Shown: piece by piece, positions 35,401-43,982 of the stretch
Numbering within the stretch: position 1 is the stretch's first letter
Layout: every line of letters starts with the position of its first letter
NCBI RefSeq assembly: GCF_014195535.1
Contig: NZ_JACIBY010000028.1
Location: 1 to 46,484 of the forward strand
DNA: 46,484 bases
DNA from: Runella defluvii
Lineage (GTDB): Bacteria; Bacteroidota; Bacteroidia; Cytophagales; Spirosomataceae
Reading direction: 5' to 3'
Notes under the pieces: generated by a model
The model's input: only the letters and a program-made list of their open reading frames with translations
The model's database searches: none
What the model was told of the DNA's origin: nothing
Program-made: the position numbers and the translations under genes

Positions 35401-38400
35401 CAGCCTGCTGCGTTTTGAGCAACCAAAACATAGATCGTTGTGCCCGTTGGTTTTACAGAACTTGGCGTTGCTACTACTGTGCCACCTGCCGTGCCTACCG
35501 TCCAGACTTGGCCTTGGTAACTGTTGTAGTTTGTAACCTTCGTTGTCAAATCTACTGACTCACCTGCACAAATCGTTGCAGAACCATCGGCAATTACAGG
35601 CTTGGCATTCACCACTAAACGTACATAAGCCGTATCAGCACACGTCACATCGCCCGTCGTATTCACCACTACCGCATAATATTTCGTTCCAGCAGTGGTT
35701 AAAGCTGCGCCACTCGGCGTAAACGTCGCGCTCGTCGCGCCGCTCACGGCTGTGCCCAAACTGCTCGTTGTGTCTGCCATTGGCCCATACCATTTGTATT
35801 CCACGCCTGTAGTTAGCGTAGCCGTAAAAGCTGACGCTATGCCGCCTACACAAATCGTCTGTGTTCTAGGTGTGGCCGACGCCACTGGTTTGGTGCACAA
35901 TGTCACACACTCAAACGTGTAGGTTACTTTTACCCCTGCATACGCCCGGGTTCTCTGAATACTCTGTATATTCCCGCCACCGCCCAGCACGGTAACGCCC
36001 GTCAGGGTATTGGCGGCTAAAGGTACATTACCTGACCCGATAAAGGGTGCCATTGATGTTGCCGTATTATAGGTAAAGCTGCCTAGCGTTGAGTCCGACA
36101 ATACTCCCGAATAATACATGTCATCATCGTCGGTCGCATCGCCCGTTGCGTTGGTTACCCAGCGCGAATCAGTACGTGGGTCTTTGAAAAAACTTAAATA
36201 ATCAGATACCCAAGAACCCATCTTCACCAAGGTTGATTTGCCCGCCTGAGAAAGGGTAGAATCGCCCGGCCAGGTACCCTGTGCAGGTACCAATACTCCT
36301 ACCGGCAATGTCGTAGTGGGAACATCTTTCTGAATCGTCGAATTGACAATTTGGCTCCCGTTCAGATTCAATCGGGCGCGTACCGATGTCGTCGAAGTGA
36401 ATTCCTTCGATGTCACGGCGGTGTTTTCGTAAATTGAGGCCGTCTTTGCTCCCATGATATAATCCAGTTTTACCGATGTAAGCACGCGAGTGCCTCCCTG
36501 CTCATCAAAGCGGGGAATGATCAAGGGTAGATTGGATAATTCTGTTACTTCGGTTTGACTTCGGTATTCATAACTCACAGTGGTAGGAGTAGCTTCCACG
36601 CAGGCTACCGCACAGGTGCCAGGATCCGTAATGGTGATCGTTTTTGAGCAGCCTGTTACGTTATCCGTTACCGTCAGCGTGATATTCCCTTTTCCAGCAC
36701 TGCCCGAGGCCGTTCGCAGTGGCGTGTCCAGGCCGCAATTCACTCCAGTGGCAGGATTGCCGTTACTCAACGTGATTGCCAGCGGACTGCCCGCCTGCGT
36801 CGCCGTTACCGTAAAGGTATGAATATCAGATGGATTATCTATTGCTTTCAGCGTAAAGACCATGTAATCATCGCTGCCGTTTTCGGGCGTACCATTGGCG
36901 TGGCATTGAGCCGTGACCGAAGGAATAATCAGTTCTTCTGCCTTCAGCATCACAAAAACCGTATCAGAACAGAGCGGTTCTCCCAGTATCTTGACCACAA
37001 CGGCGTAGTATTTTGTCCCTGCGGTAGTGAGAGCTGCTCCCGTGGGGGTATAGCTAGCGCCAGTCGCACCGCTGATGGCAGTTCCCAAACTGCCCGAAGT
37101 ACTTGTCAAAGGGCCATACCACTTGTATTCTACTCCCGTACTTGGCGTAGCCGTGAAAGCTGACGCTGTACCGCCGACGCAGATTGTCTGTGTTCTAGGT
37201 GTGGCCGACGCCACTGGTTTGGTGCAACATTCTAGTGTCAAATCTTTCAGCAACACGTCCCAGCCTGTGCGCGTGCTCACCGTATTGGGGGACATATCTA
37301 TAAACATGGCCACGGCTCCAATATTGGACAAGTCCACACCGCTGCCTACAAAAGGCACAAAGTCACTGAATTTAAACTCTATGGCATTGAACGTCGAAGA
37401 AGTAAACTTAAAATTCTTGGTAATACGCGATGCCGCCCCCGCATTGGTATATAATTCCAACCGTATCTGCAACGAGTCGTTGGTATTTGGAGGGAAATCA
37501 GCATTTAATTGTGCTTTCAAACGATTGATGCCGAGTGCCGCAAAGTTTAATCCACCCAGGCCCGTCGGGTTTAGGTTGACAGCGTCGCCATCGAGGCCAT
37601 CCCACTGGACTGTCAAAATGCTTGATGAGGCCGCCTGATTTGTTATCTCAATTACGTTGCCGCCTGCAAAGTAAGGCCCCACCTCAAAGAGCGTTGTGGT
37701 GCTACTCGTTGGGATATTGGACACAAAATTCATATCACGCTCACCGCCCAGCAATATACTCGAGGATTGCACGCTCGACACACGACCGTTGGTTAAAGAG
37801 TTTTGTACAGCCGTCAATGAGTCGATTAGCATACCGCACGTAATGGGACTTGACAATGGAATAAACCCAGCATCGAAGCTATGGTTTGATGCCCCTTCAC
37901 TACCTGTCGTCAGGTTGATACCTATTGAACCACCTTGTAAGGCAACGTCCGAATCGTTTTGGTCGTTGCCATTGTTGGTAGTAACATCTTTGGGTGAAAT
38001 TGAAAATTGGCCTAATCCTGAAAGCGTTACCAATCCAGCCGTACTTTGACCTTCAGCAAATACCAATTTATAAGCCGTATTGGTAAGCAAAGCCGTATCA
38101 GCCCCTGTTCCGCTCCATGTTCCTACAGCAAGTGCTGATTTGGAGGAGAAATAATATTCACCTTGTGCATTGGTCTTCGTTGCGGCTATCAGTACATTGC
38201 CTTTATATAGTGAAACGTTCATATTTGGAAGTGAGCCTTCGCATGGGTCTTGAATCCCATCTTTGTCAAGATCAATCCATACTCGATTACCGATTTCAAT
38301 CGGTGCCAATCCACAGAGATACTCTACATCACCCAACCCAGCCGATTTGCCGAATGATTCGGGGCCTGCATAGACGTAGTAACCCTGATTTCGCGATGAA

Positions 38401-40187
38401 GCACCCGTTGAGTTACTGAACCAGTTTATTCCCCCGCTATCGTAACGAGTCTCGAAAGGATCCATGGCCGTCAGGGCAATTTCGCCACTACCTTTGCGAA
38501 ATGCCAAGCCCCCCATCGACGTTTCAGCATGGGGCTCGAACAAGAAATCGTGAAAGTAAAATTCACCACCACCTGGACCTTGTCCTTTATTGGCCCCTCC
38601 TGACGTGTTTGGCCCAGCAGTCCCATTGTTTTCTAGTACATACGTGCCATTGTTATTATATATACGCAAAATATCACCACCCACAAAGGAAGACCACGTA
38701 TCATTGATGTTTGTTGGACTAGCATTTCGCCAGCCAATTTGGTGCGCCGTTCGATCCATAAAAGCCAAAATCATAGAACCATCCACGTCAAACTCAATAT
38801 CTGAAAAGATGGGCGTCGGATAAACAAACCCACGTTCTGCCCCTTGAATGTCGCAAGCAGCAGGGGGAGTATCTGTCCAAGGATACCAGCCAGTGTTGTT
38901 GATACAACTACCCCAAAAAGCATATCCTTTTGGGTAATCCATCGTCATGCTGAATATTTCCGTCCAGGTGGTACCATCTAAGCGATACACTTTTGAGTTC
39001 ATATTTGATGGTGTTGTCCCATCACAAACACCCCCCATGAATAGTTTTCCCTCGTGGTATTTGAGGGCAAAAATTCTGAATGTACCTGCACAACCAGCGA
39101 CTGTAGGCGGCGGATACGTACCTGCCAAGGTCTTTGTGGCTACATTGATTGCATAGACGGTTCGGTTAGTCAAATTCACAAAAAACAGGGTATCCGCATT
39201 TTTATTAAATTCAATGTTGCCAATACTCGTCTTACCCACAGCGCTATAACCCGCAGCATCAAGTGATTTAGTTAACTTATCACCCATCAAACCACGGCTT
39301 ATATTGCGGTCTGCGATGGTTGTACCAGTTCCTACATTATCAACAGGAATTCCCAGTGTTTTGACATCCAGCCAATTGCTTACAACGGGGGCACCTGATG
39401 AATACTCTACCTGATAAATACCGCCTTCACCCAATGGACCAAATCCTACATGCCGCTTGGCAAAGGCACTGACCAACATCTTTTTATTTTTTCTATCCCA
39501 GGCAATACCAAAAGAAGAGCCTACTTGGCTGGCCGTCGCTACTTTGGTGGCAGGGTCGGTTCCAGTAGCTGTACCATTGCCGATACTGTTGTTGTCAAAA
39601 GTAACCACAGCTCCATCAGGGCCTGCCGTACCACTTACGAGTGGATCTCCATTGGCAAAACAAGTAGTAGCCAAAAGCGGGTTGACTTCGCAATAATCTT
39701 CTGGCCTAGCAATTCCTAGACTAGCACATTGTCCTGCTTGTACAAATTGTACAGTGGTTCGGCCCCCTGCACCTGCTTTTGTTAAGTTATAAGAAGAACT
39801 GACAATGGCAGGCAAGGTAAACTCAATTCGGTATTTTTGCCCAGCCACCATTCCCGTAAATTTGTAATTACCACTACCATCGGTGGTAACTGTGCCTACC
39901 AAAATACCATTACAGTCATACGCTTTGACCGTAACGCCCTGTACACCAACAAGTGTTTCATCCTTGGCTCCGTTGTAGTTGTAATCTTTCCAAACACTAC
40001 CTGCAATCTCCGTTGCAGCAAGCGTAGGACAATTACTGATGGTTTGAGCCTCACTCCAAGCTATACTAATTAGGCAAAGCGCTACTGCCAAAAAAGCAAT
40101 ACGCAACTTTTCGGTAAAGGTATCACCTCGGTGCAGTGAAGCATCGTGTAGCAGGTTATTCCTGTTTGAACGTAATAATTTTTTCAT
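32445..40187 (-). CDS. Giant secreted modular surface protein C (2580 aa)
   Basis: A signal peptide with a long basic N-region ends near AWSEAQ (~48). Next comes an SdrD_B-like domain (~57-130; GSVWKDYNYNGAKDE), then a ~470-residue region with repeated WD/beta-propeller-like strands (~150-625; IEFNKNADTLFFVN, IFALKYHEGKLFMGG, SDIEFDVDGSMILAFMD). A second SdrD_B domain lies near 633. A galactose-binding-like sandwich (~790-985) and an Ig module follow, then the CHANGTPENGSDDYM module shared with A. A ~230-residue module (~1197-1430) is possibly of choice-of-anchor type. Then come another Ig module, two 247-residue units (1529-2022), a partial third, and the same C-terminal cassette as B and D, ending KKVKK. 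The N-terminal half is unrelated to A and B, so C pairs a distinct head with a shared stalk and tail. The kinase and LytTR genes lie immediately upstream. Confidence 0.9.
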   Translation of the reverse strand: MKKLLRSNRNNLLHDASLHRGDTFTEKLRIAFLAVALCLISIAWSEAQTISNCPTLAATEIAGSVWKDYNYNGAKDETLVGVQGVTVKAYDCNGILVGTVTTDGSGNYKFTGMVAGQKYRIEFTLPAIVSSSYNLTKAGAGGRTTVQFVQAGQCASLGIARPEDYCEVNPLLATTCFANGDPLVSGTAGPDGAVVTFDNNSIGNGTATGTDPATKVATASQVGSSFGIAWDRKNKKMLVSAFAKRHVGFGPLGEGGIYQVEYSSGAPVVSNWLDVKTLGIPVDNVGTGTTIADRNISRGLMGDKLTKSLDAAGYSAVGKTSIGNIEFNKNADTLFFVNLTNRTVYAINVATKTLAGTYPPPTVAGCAGTFRIFALKYHEGKLFMGGVCDGTTPSNMNSKVYRLDGTTWTEIFSMTMDYPKGYAFWGSCINNTGWYPWTDTPPAACDIQGAERGFVYPTPIFSDIEFDVDGSMILAFMDRTAHQIGWRNASPTNINDTWSSFVGGDILRIYNNNGTYVLENNGTAGPNTSGGANKGQGPGGGEFYFHDFLFEPHAETSMGGLAFRKGSGEIALTAMDPFETRYDSGGINWFSNSTGASSRNQGYYVYAGPESFGKSAGLGDVEYLCGLAPIEIGNRVWIDLDKDGIQDPCEGSLPNMNVSLYKGNVLIAATKTNAQGEYYFSSKSALAVGTWSGTGADTALLTNTAYKLVFAEGQSTAGLVTLSGLGQFSISPKDVTTNNGNDQNDSDVALQGGSIGINLTTGSEGASNHSFDAGFIPLSSPITCGMLIDSLTAVQNSLTNGRVSSVQSSSILLGGERDMNFVSNIPTSSTTTLFEVGPYFAGGNVIEITNQAASSSILTVQWDGLDGDAVNLNPTGLGGLNFAALGINRLKAQLNADFPPNTNDSLQIRLELYTNAGAASRITKNFKFTSSTFNAIEFKFSDFVPFVGSGVDLSNIGAVAMFIDMSPNTVSTRTGWDVLLKDLTLECCTKPVASATPRTQTICVGGTASAFTATPSTGVEYKWYGPLTSTSGSLGTAISGATGASYTPTGAALTTAGTKYYAVVVKILGEPLCSDTVFVMLKAEELIIPSVTAQCHANGTPENGSDDYMVFTLKAIDNPSDIHTFTVTATQAGSPLAITLSNGNPATGVNCGLDTPLRTASGSAGKGNITLTVTDNVTGCSKTITITDPGTCAVACVEATPTTVSYEYRSQTEVTELSNLPLIIPRFDEQGGTRVLTSVKLDYIMGAKTASIYENTAVTSKEFTSTTSVRARLNLNGSQIVNSTIQKDVPTTTLPVGVLVPAQGTWPGDSTLSQAGKSTLVKMGSWVSDYLSFFKDPRTDSRWVTNATGDATDDDDMYYSGVLSDSTLGSFTYNTATSMAPFIGSGNVPLAANTLTGVTVLGGGGNIQSIQRTRAYAGVKVTYTFECVTLCTKPVASATPRTQTICVGGIASAFTATLTTGVEYKWYGPMADTTSSLGTAVSGATSATFTPSGAALTTAGTKYYAVVVNTTGDVTCADTAYVRLVVNAKPVIADGSATICAGESVDLTTKVTNYNSYQGQVWTVGTAGGTVVATPSSVKPTGTTIYVLVAQNAAGCKDTANVVVTVNAKPNAGKDTTLACVNAANNTLATSYTLVPSPSGGTWTQLGTTPTTATITGNNVTGMSVAGTYQFIYTTTAGCKDTVAVTVAPCAGCVKPNAGADAANVCQPTSTAKLTAVTAGGTWAPIGSPANPSAATIDASGNISGLNAAGTYKFVYSITSGGQTCTDTAQLIVLAKPVIADGSATICAGESVDLTSKITNYNTYLSPVWTIGTAGGTAVTTPSSVKPTGTTTYVLVAQNAAGCKDTANVVVTVNPKPSAGKDTTLACVNAATNTLATSYTLVPSPTGGSWSQLGTTPTTATISGNNVTGMTIAGTYQFIYTTTAGCKDTVAVTVAPCAGCVKPNAGADAASVCQPTSTAKLTAVTAGGTWAPIGSPANPSAATIDASGNISGLNAAGTYKFVYSITSGGQTCTDTAQVIVLAKPVIADGSATICAGESVDLTTKITNYNTYLSPVWTVGTANGTAVATPTSVKPTGTTTYVLVAQNAAGCKDTANVVVTVNAKPSAGKDTMLVCSNGNVPSSVQLSATPTGGTWSALTGNPTGATVNSSGLVSITNATAQGKSFDFVYSVNGCQDTVKVIVPVCQQPCIKSSISSAAPVCSNDAQTYSFTFTVANKLGTIKVNKGTLSGNNPYTVSGIPSGQNVIITDSLSAICKSDTIIAGVNCNCNPALPKLITSSFTVCIGDTFPTLKATVVGLATVEWFSQQTGGTVLSTGLNYKPSGTVTANTVFYAQARSTDPTCPTAVSTSRVPATINAQSCIDTIDLALKKSINTKIARVGDVLTYTIKVWNEWTKNATGVEVTDSIATTVQFVSGSFVASRGSASISGNVIKWTIGNIAANGDTVTLRYQVKATQAGIHLNTAEISKTNEKDKDSTPGNGKGGEDDIDQQCFTVPFELCEGQKLEVGVPANLTNVQWFKNGGTTAVATGNVVLFSEVGVYTFTATNQTCPANGCCPVIIEAGANCCPVEVCIPYTVKKVKK
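34122..35603 (-). repeat. Two tandem 741-bp repeats in surface protein C
   Basis: Units run 35603-34863 and 34862-34122, each 741 bp, with a truncated third from 34121. They have the same three-module content and register as in B. The first unit carries the NSYQGQ variant in place of NTYLSP, as does the truncated fourth unit of B. Confidence 0.95.
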
Positions 40188-40457
40188 TGCGAAGTAGGTA
40201 AGTAAATGTTTGAATGAGTGGCGAACTAAGTGGTATATTTTGTTATGTAATTAATGACAAAACATACCAACGCATCGTCTGACACAACTCTCATTCCGTC
40301 AATTTTCATACTAATCTACCCCATTGATCATTTACAGGGTGGTGAAATGCACAACAGGGTGATAGACAACACGTCGTTCCAAACCCGACCGTTGAAACAA
40401 AAGAAGAAGCCCCTTTTAGCAACAAACTTGCCAAAGGAATTGAGAAAATAGAAGAAT
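40188..40457. promoter_or_regulatory. Upstream region of surface protein C
   Basis: This 270-bp gap lies between the kinase stop and the start of C. It contains one copy of the 20-bp-period direct-repeat motif (40334-40370). A small plus-strand frame (40254-40451) has no features of a real gene. Confidence 0.5.
40334..40370 (+). promoter_or_regulatory. Candidate LytTR operator upstream of surface protein C
   Basis: Two GGGTG boxes start at 40337 and 40357, exactly 20 bp apart. GAAATGCA lies between them and TAC precedes them. The same arrangement occurs at 43148-43181; over 31 aligned bases 23 are identical. Two direct repeats about two helical turns apart are the known layout of LytTR-protein sites. 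It is 147 bp upstream of the ATG of C. The regulator assignment is inferred. Confidence 0.45.
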
Positions 40458-42368
40458 TTATCCTTTTGAAGTAGTAGCCAACCTGGCAGGAAATTGCAAG
40501 TTGAAAGTTGTGCCCACGCTAGGGGTGCTAACGACACTGATACTGCCTCGGTTTCTTTTTACGAACCTAGCTACCATAATCAGCCCTAAACCCATTCCCT
40601 GCGTTCCCACAAATGCCTTTTGAGGATTAGAAAATACCTTACGAATTACCGCCAATTTATCGGCATCAATTCCTTTACCGTTGTCGCTTATGACCAGCTC
40701 AACATATTTTGTGTCTATCTGATGGGCATGAAGTTCAATTTTACCTTCGGGCATCATCGCTTTGTATGAATTGTCCAATAGGTTCCGAACAATTAATTCG
40801 ATGGCGTTAGGGTCGGCATAAACCTTCGTTCCTTCTTGGCACGTTACCTCAAAGAGAACACTTTTATTAACCCCCACTTTTTGGTATAGCTCCACGACAT
40901 TCATCAGCAATTCTGATAGCAGTACTTCGGTAGGATTATACGGCAGCAGTTGATTCTGAGATATTACCCAACTTAACAAATTTTCTAATATTCGTTGAAT
41001 AGCCAATCCTGACTCATCCAATGAATGTGCTAATCGTTCAATCGACTTATAATCTTTCTTTTTAAGGCAATAACCAATCGCTTCCGTCATACCGTGAAAA
41101 GCGTGCATGGGCCTTCTTAAATCATGGGCAATCATCCCAAACAGCTGCTCGCGTGAACTGGTGTAGATTTTAAGTTCTTTATTTACTTTATAAAAATTAT
41201 ACCCCAAAATTCCTACGCCTATTATAACTAACCCTGCGACCAATAGGAGAATAAAACTACGTCGTTCGGTTTCCTTCAATGTGGTTATTTCTTTTTGCCT
41301 CGCATCAAACTCATACTTAGCTTGTAGCTCCAGCATTTTTATGTCGTTGCTTTGTTGATTACTCAGGCGCTCATATTTCAATACGCTGTCGTCAATACTT
41401 ATCACCTCTTCAAACCTATTTTTACGAATCATAAAAGTCCGTAAATTTCCATATAAAGCACTCTTCGATACATAATGAAGGGGCTCGTATTTATCCACAA
41501 TACTTAGTCCTTTTCGGCAGTATTCTATCCCTTCGTCTATTTTATTGAGTTCCATACAATCGTTTGACAAATTATAGTATATCACTCCTCTTTCGTGGGT
41601 CTGATTAGGGGCCAGAATACGCTCCGCTTTTTTATTAAGTTGGTAGGAGTCCAGGATTCGATTTTGAAAATAGTACCCTATTGCCAAAAAAATGTACACT
41701 CGAAAATACCCATACGACAATTCTGGCTGTTTTTTAATGAAATCAATCGCTTGGTTTGACATTTTTTCGAGCTTTTCTGCTGACTTTGCCCCGTTTTCGC
41801 CATATTCTACCAGTAGTTTGACGGCTTGGTAGTATAAATAGTTATGGGTAGTTGGCTGTCTTTTATAATGCAGCTCGATATACTCAGTGTATTTTTTTTT
41901 AAAAATCTTGGCTTGGGTTTTATTTTCGCCAAAGGGTGTATATTGCAAAGTCAGGGCCAAACCATAGCAATGAAGTAGCCCTCCACTATCCTTCAATTTT
42001 TCAAAAATAGTAATGGCATTTTCTAATTCACTAAATGCTTTTTGATATTGTTTATGGCGATTAAAATAGAAGGCTCTAATGTAAAAATAGGCCCCACGAC
42101 CTACTTCATCATCAAATTGATTTGACAATTTATTGATTTCTTCCGTGTGCGAAAGTAGTTTATTGATATTTGACCAAGTGTAACTTTGTTCAAGTATAAT
42201 TAAGTTTTTGAGACGTTCTGTAGAAGATTCTTTATGATTCTCTAGCCACTTATTTAGACTATCTACTTTAACAATAGGATGTACGTCAGAAAACGTAAAA
42301 GCTTGTATCTCTTCAACGCTAGAACAGAGAATAATACATATCAAAAACAGTAGTTTTTTCATAGACAT
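40458..42368 (-). CDS. TPR-type sensor histidine kinase
   Basis: This 636-residue kinase starts MSMKKLLFLICIILCSS, a signal peptide or signal anchor (start at 42368 or the second ATG at 42362). An extracytoplasmic region of TPR-like helices follows (~60-350; YIRAFYFNRHKQYQKAFSELE and similar). One membrane helix (FILLLVAGLVIIGVGILGY) leads to a cytoplasmic HisKA domain with H-box MIAHDLRRPMHAF. The HATPase domain has the N box RNLLDNSYKAM, G1 SDNGKGID and G2 GMGLGLIMV. All catalytic motifs are intact. It lies 34 bp downstream of the LytTR response regulator in one operon and should phosphorylate it. The stimulus sensed by the TPR region is unknown. Confidence 0.92.
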   Translation of the reverse strand: MSMKKLLFLICIILCSSVEEIQAFTFSDVHPIVKVDSLNKWLENHKESSTERLKNLIILEQSYTWSNINKLLSHTEEINKLSNQFDDEVGRGAYFYIRAFYFNRHKQYQKAFSELENAITIFEKLKDSGGLLHCYGLALTLQYTPFGENKTQAKIFKKKYTEYIELHYKRQPTTHNYLYYQAVKLLVEYGENGAKSAEKLEKMSNQAIDFIKKQPELSYGYFRVYIFLAIGYYFQNRILDSYQLNKKAERILAPNQTHERGVIYYNLSNDCMELNKIDEGIEYCRKGLSIVDKYEPLHYVSKSALYGNLRTFMIRKNRFEEVISIDDSVLKYERLSNQQSNDIKMLELQAKYEFDARQKEITTLKETERRSFILLLVAGLVIIGVGILGYNFYKVNKELKIYTSSREQLFGMIAHDLRRPMHAFHGMTEAIGYCLKKKDYKSIERLAHSLDESGLAIQRILENLLSWVISQNQLLPYNPTEVLLSELLMNVVELYQKVGVNKSVLFEVTCQEGTKVYADPNAIELIVRNLLDNSYKAMMPEGKIELHAHQIDTKYVELVISDNGKGIDADKLAVIRKVFSNPQKAFVGTQGMGLGLIMVARFVKRNRGSISVVSTPSVGTTFNLQFPARLATTSKG

Positions 42369-42402
42369 CTCAAGATGTTACAATGTAAAGAACAAATATC
42401 AA

Positions 42403-43083
42403 CTATTGCTCAAACATTTCAATAACATCCTGCCGAAAAGAACGACCAACGGGTATTGACTTCCCTTGAACAATAATTTGCTGTGCTGACAAATCGAGGC
42501 GTTTTACATAGTTTTTATTGACGACAAATGCCCTATGTACCTGCACAAATCTTTTATCCAAATCGAATAAGATAGCCCGTAATGTTCGCTTAAAAATATA
42601 ATTACGCTCTGCCGTATATATGTGTACATAATTTCCGTCGGCTTCAATGTAAAGTAAGCTATCGAAAGCTAAAAATATTTTTTGCCGAAATCTCCCAGGC
42701 AAACTTATCCCTTTAGGGGCATCATCAGGCGCGTTTTCTGGCACCATGGCATGAACCATGCCCAATAATGTAAAAGGATGAAATGGTTTTACTAAGAAAG
42801 AAGTATTTGGCAACGATAACGCATTTTTAAGAAATTCATCCTGTGGATAACCCGTTAAGAATATAACAGGATACTCTCGTTTCAAGCCTTTGAACAAATC
42901 ATAACTCAATCCATCAGGCAACATTACATCAGCTAAAACCAGATCTGGTTGGATTTCACTCAAAAAATCTTGCGCTTCTTTGAGTGACCCTGTACTGGTT
43001 ACCTCCAATATATTTGCTTCTTCTAACATCAGCAAAATCTTTATTTGCCAAAAGGGATCATCTTCAATAAGTAGGATAGTCAT
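42403..43083 (-). CDS. LytTR-family response regulator
   Basis: The 226-residue protein has an intact receiver: acidic cluster E7-D8-D9, phospho-acceptor Asp52 in LVLADVMLPDG, switch Thr77 in FLTGY, and Lys99 in LVKPFH. A LytTR DNA-binding domain follows (~125-222; DSLLYIEADGNYVHIY, VHRAFVVNKNYVKRL, IPVGRSF). The first gene of an operon with the histidine kinase, it is divergent from the mini-AraC gene. Unlike its paralogue at 4702-5388, all phosphorylation residues are present. A motif resembling a LytTR site lies in the shared upstream region and another upstream of surface protein C, which are likely targets. Confidence 0.94.
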   Translation of the reverse strand: MTILLIEDDPFWQIKILLMLEEANILEVTSTGSLKEAQDFLSEIQPDLVLADVMLPDGLSYDLFKGLKREYPVIFLTGYPQDEFLKNALSLPNTSFLVKPFHPFTLLGMVHAMVPENAPDDAPKGISLPGRFRQKIFLAFDSLLYIEADGNYVHIYTAERNYIFKRTLRAILFDLDKRFVQVHRAFVVNKNYVKRLDLSAQQIIVQGKSIPVGRSFRQDVIEMFEQ

Positions 43084-43296
43084 TCAGGGATTGCATTTTG
43101 TTCAAATATATACTTTTGGTATGAAAATTTTAGAAGTACCCCTTTAGTACGGGGTGATAAAATGCAATTGAGGGTGACAAACTTTATTTCTCTTTTATTC
43201 ATATACATATGGTGTATTTCATCACCAAGTGTCTATTGATTATATCTTTTTTGCACTAACGTTGCTTGTTATTTGAATAAAAAACCATTAAAAATC
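43084..43296. promoter_or_regulatory. Divergent promoter region of LytTR and mini-AraC 2
   Basis: This 213-bp region holds the second copy of the direct-repeat motif (43148-43181). A related half-site in the opposite orientation (TGTATTTCATCACC, 43213-43226) lies nearer the mini-AraC gene. No gene is present. Confidence 0.5.
43148..43181 (+). promoter_or_regulatory. Candidate LytTR operator between LytTR and mini-AraC genes
   Basis: GGGTGATAAAATGCA begins at 43152 and a second box AGGGTGAC lies at 43171-43178, so the GGGTGA boxes start 20 bp apart (43152 and 43172). TAC precedes the first box, as in the copy upstream of surface protein C. It lies about 70 bp from the LytTR start, consistent with autoregulation. 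Confidence 0.45.
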
Positions 43297-43878
43297 ATGA
43301 ATAGCAACCTTATCTCATCCCCAAGTGATGTTTCTAAAAAGCAAACCTTAACTGTACGTCTTCAAATTGAGCAAAAAGATACAGCGATGCTTCTTTCCTT
43401 TTTGCTTTCAGAACAGATTTCATTTGAATTTGCGTACCAACCACATACTTCGCTGATACCTGTTATTTCTATTCCCAAAACACCACCCGCTTCTTTAACC
43501 AACACAAACGAAATAAGCTCTACCCCCGTTTTTGCTAAGATGAGCAGTCTTGAAAAGATAAAATGGGCTTACGAGTTTTATATCCTACAGAAGCACTTAG
43601 GGGCTATCCCTTCTGAAATAGAAATATCCGAAAAGCTAAAGATGGCTCCAAGTCTTTTTCGTATTCATTTTAAACGAAACTACGGCAAAGGATTTTACCA
43701 GCTTTACCTCGAAAAACGCATGGAATATGCCAGCGAGCTGCTACGTAGAGGTCTAAAATGCAATGAAGTAGCCAAAATGGTAGGTTACAGCAACAATTCA
43801 GCCATCAAATTCAATAAGATGTTTCAAAAGCATTTTGGCATGACTCCTAAAAAATATCAGCTTGAACACATCAATTAA
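43297..43878 (+). CDS. Small AraC-type transcriptional regulator (mini-AraC 2)
   Basis: From the ATG at 43297 the protein is 193 residues, the same length as its paralogue at 5694-6275; a TTG at 43273 could extend it by eight residues but is less likely. The N-terminal segment (LTVRLQIEQKDTAMLLSFLL, then FEFAYQP) resembles that of mini-AraC 1. The C-terminal AraC domain has ISEKLKMAPSLFRIHFKRNY, EYASELLRRGLKCNEVAKMVGY and FGMTPKKYQ. It is divergent from the canonical LytTR regulator and convergent with surface protein D. It most likely helps control the neighbouring surface-protein genes; this is inferred from the repeated arrangement at both loci. Confidence 0.88.
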   Translation: MNSNLISSPSDVSKKQTLTVRLQIEQKDTAMLLSFLLSEQISFEFAYQPHTSLIPVISIPKTPPASLTNTNEISSTPVFAKMSSLEKIKWAYEFYILQKHLGAIPSEIEISEKLKMAPSLFRIHFKRNYGKGFYQLYLEKRMEYASELLRRGLKCNEVAKMVGYSNNSAIKFNKMFQKHFGMTPKKYQLEHIN

Positions 43879-43918
43879 TTTCCTTTAAATATTTCTATAC
43901 ACACCATTTTTAGTTTTT

Positions 43919-43953
43919 AGAAAAAATCCCCCAGCAGGCAACCTACTGAGGGA
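43919..43953 (-). terminator. Terminator after surface protein D
   Basis: On the minus strand TCCCTCAGTAGG pairs with CCTGCTGGGGGA (12 pairs, two G-U) over a 3-nt loop, followed by a run of T. It is 30 bp after the stop of D. Confidence 0.85.
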
Positions 43954-43982
43954 CTCATTAAGAAAGAGAATAGTCTTCTCTT

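Noticed and set aside
40254..40451. 65-codon plus-strand frame upstream of protein C
   Set aside because: It spans the candidate operator and has no protein-like features.
43273..43296. Upstream TTG start for mini-AraC 2
   Set aside because: The ATG at 43297 gives a protein of the same length as its paralogue, so the extension is unlikely.
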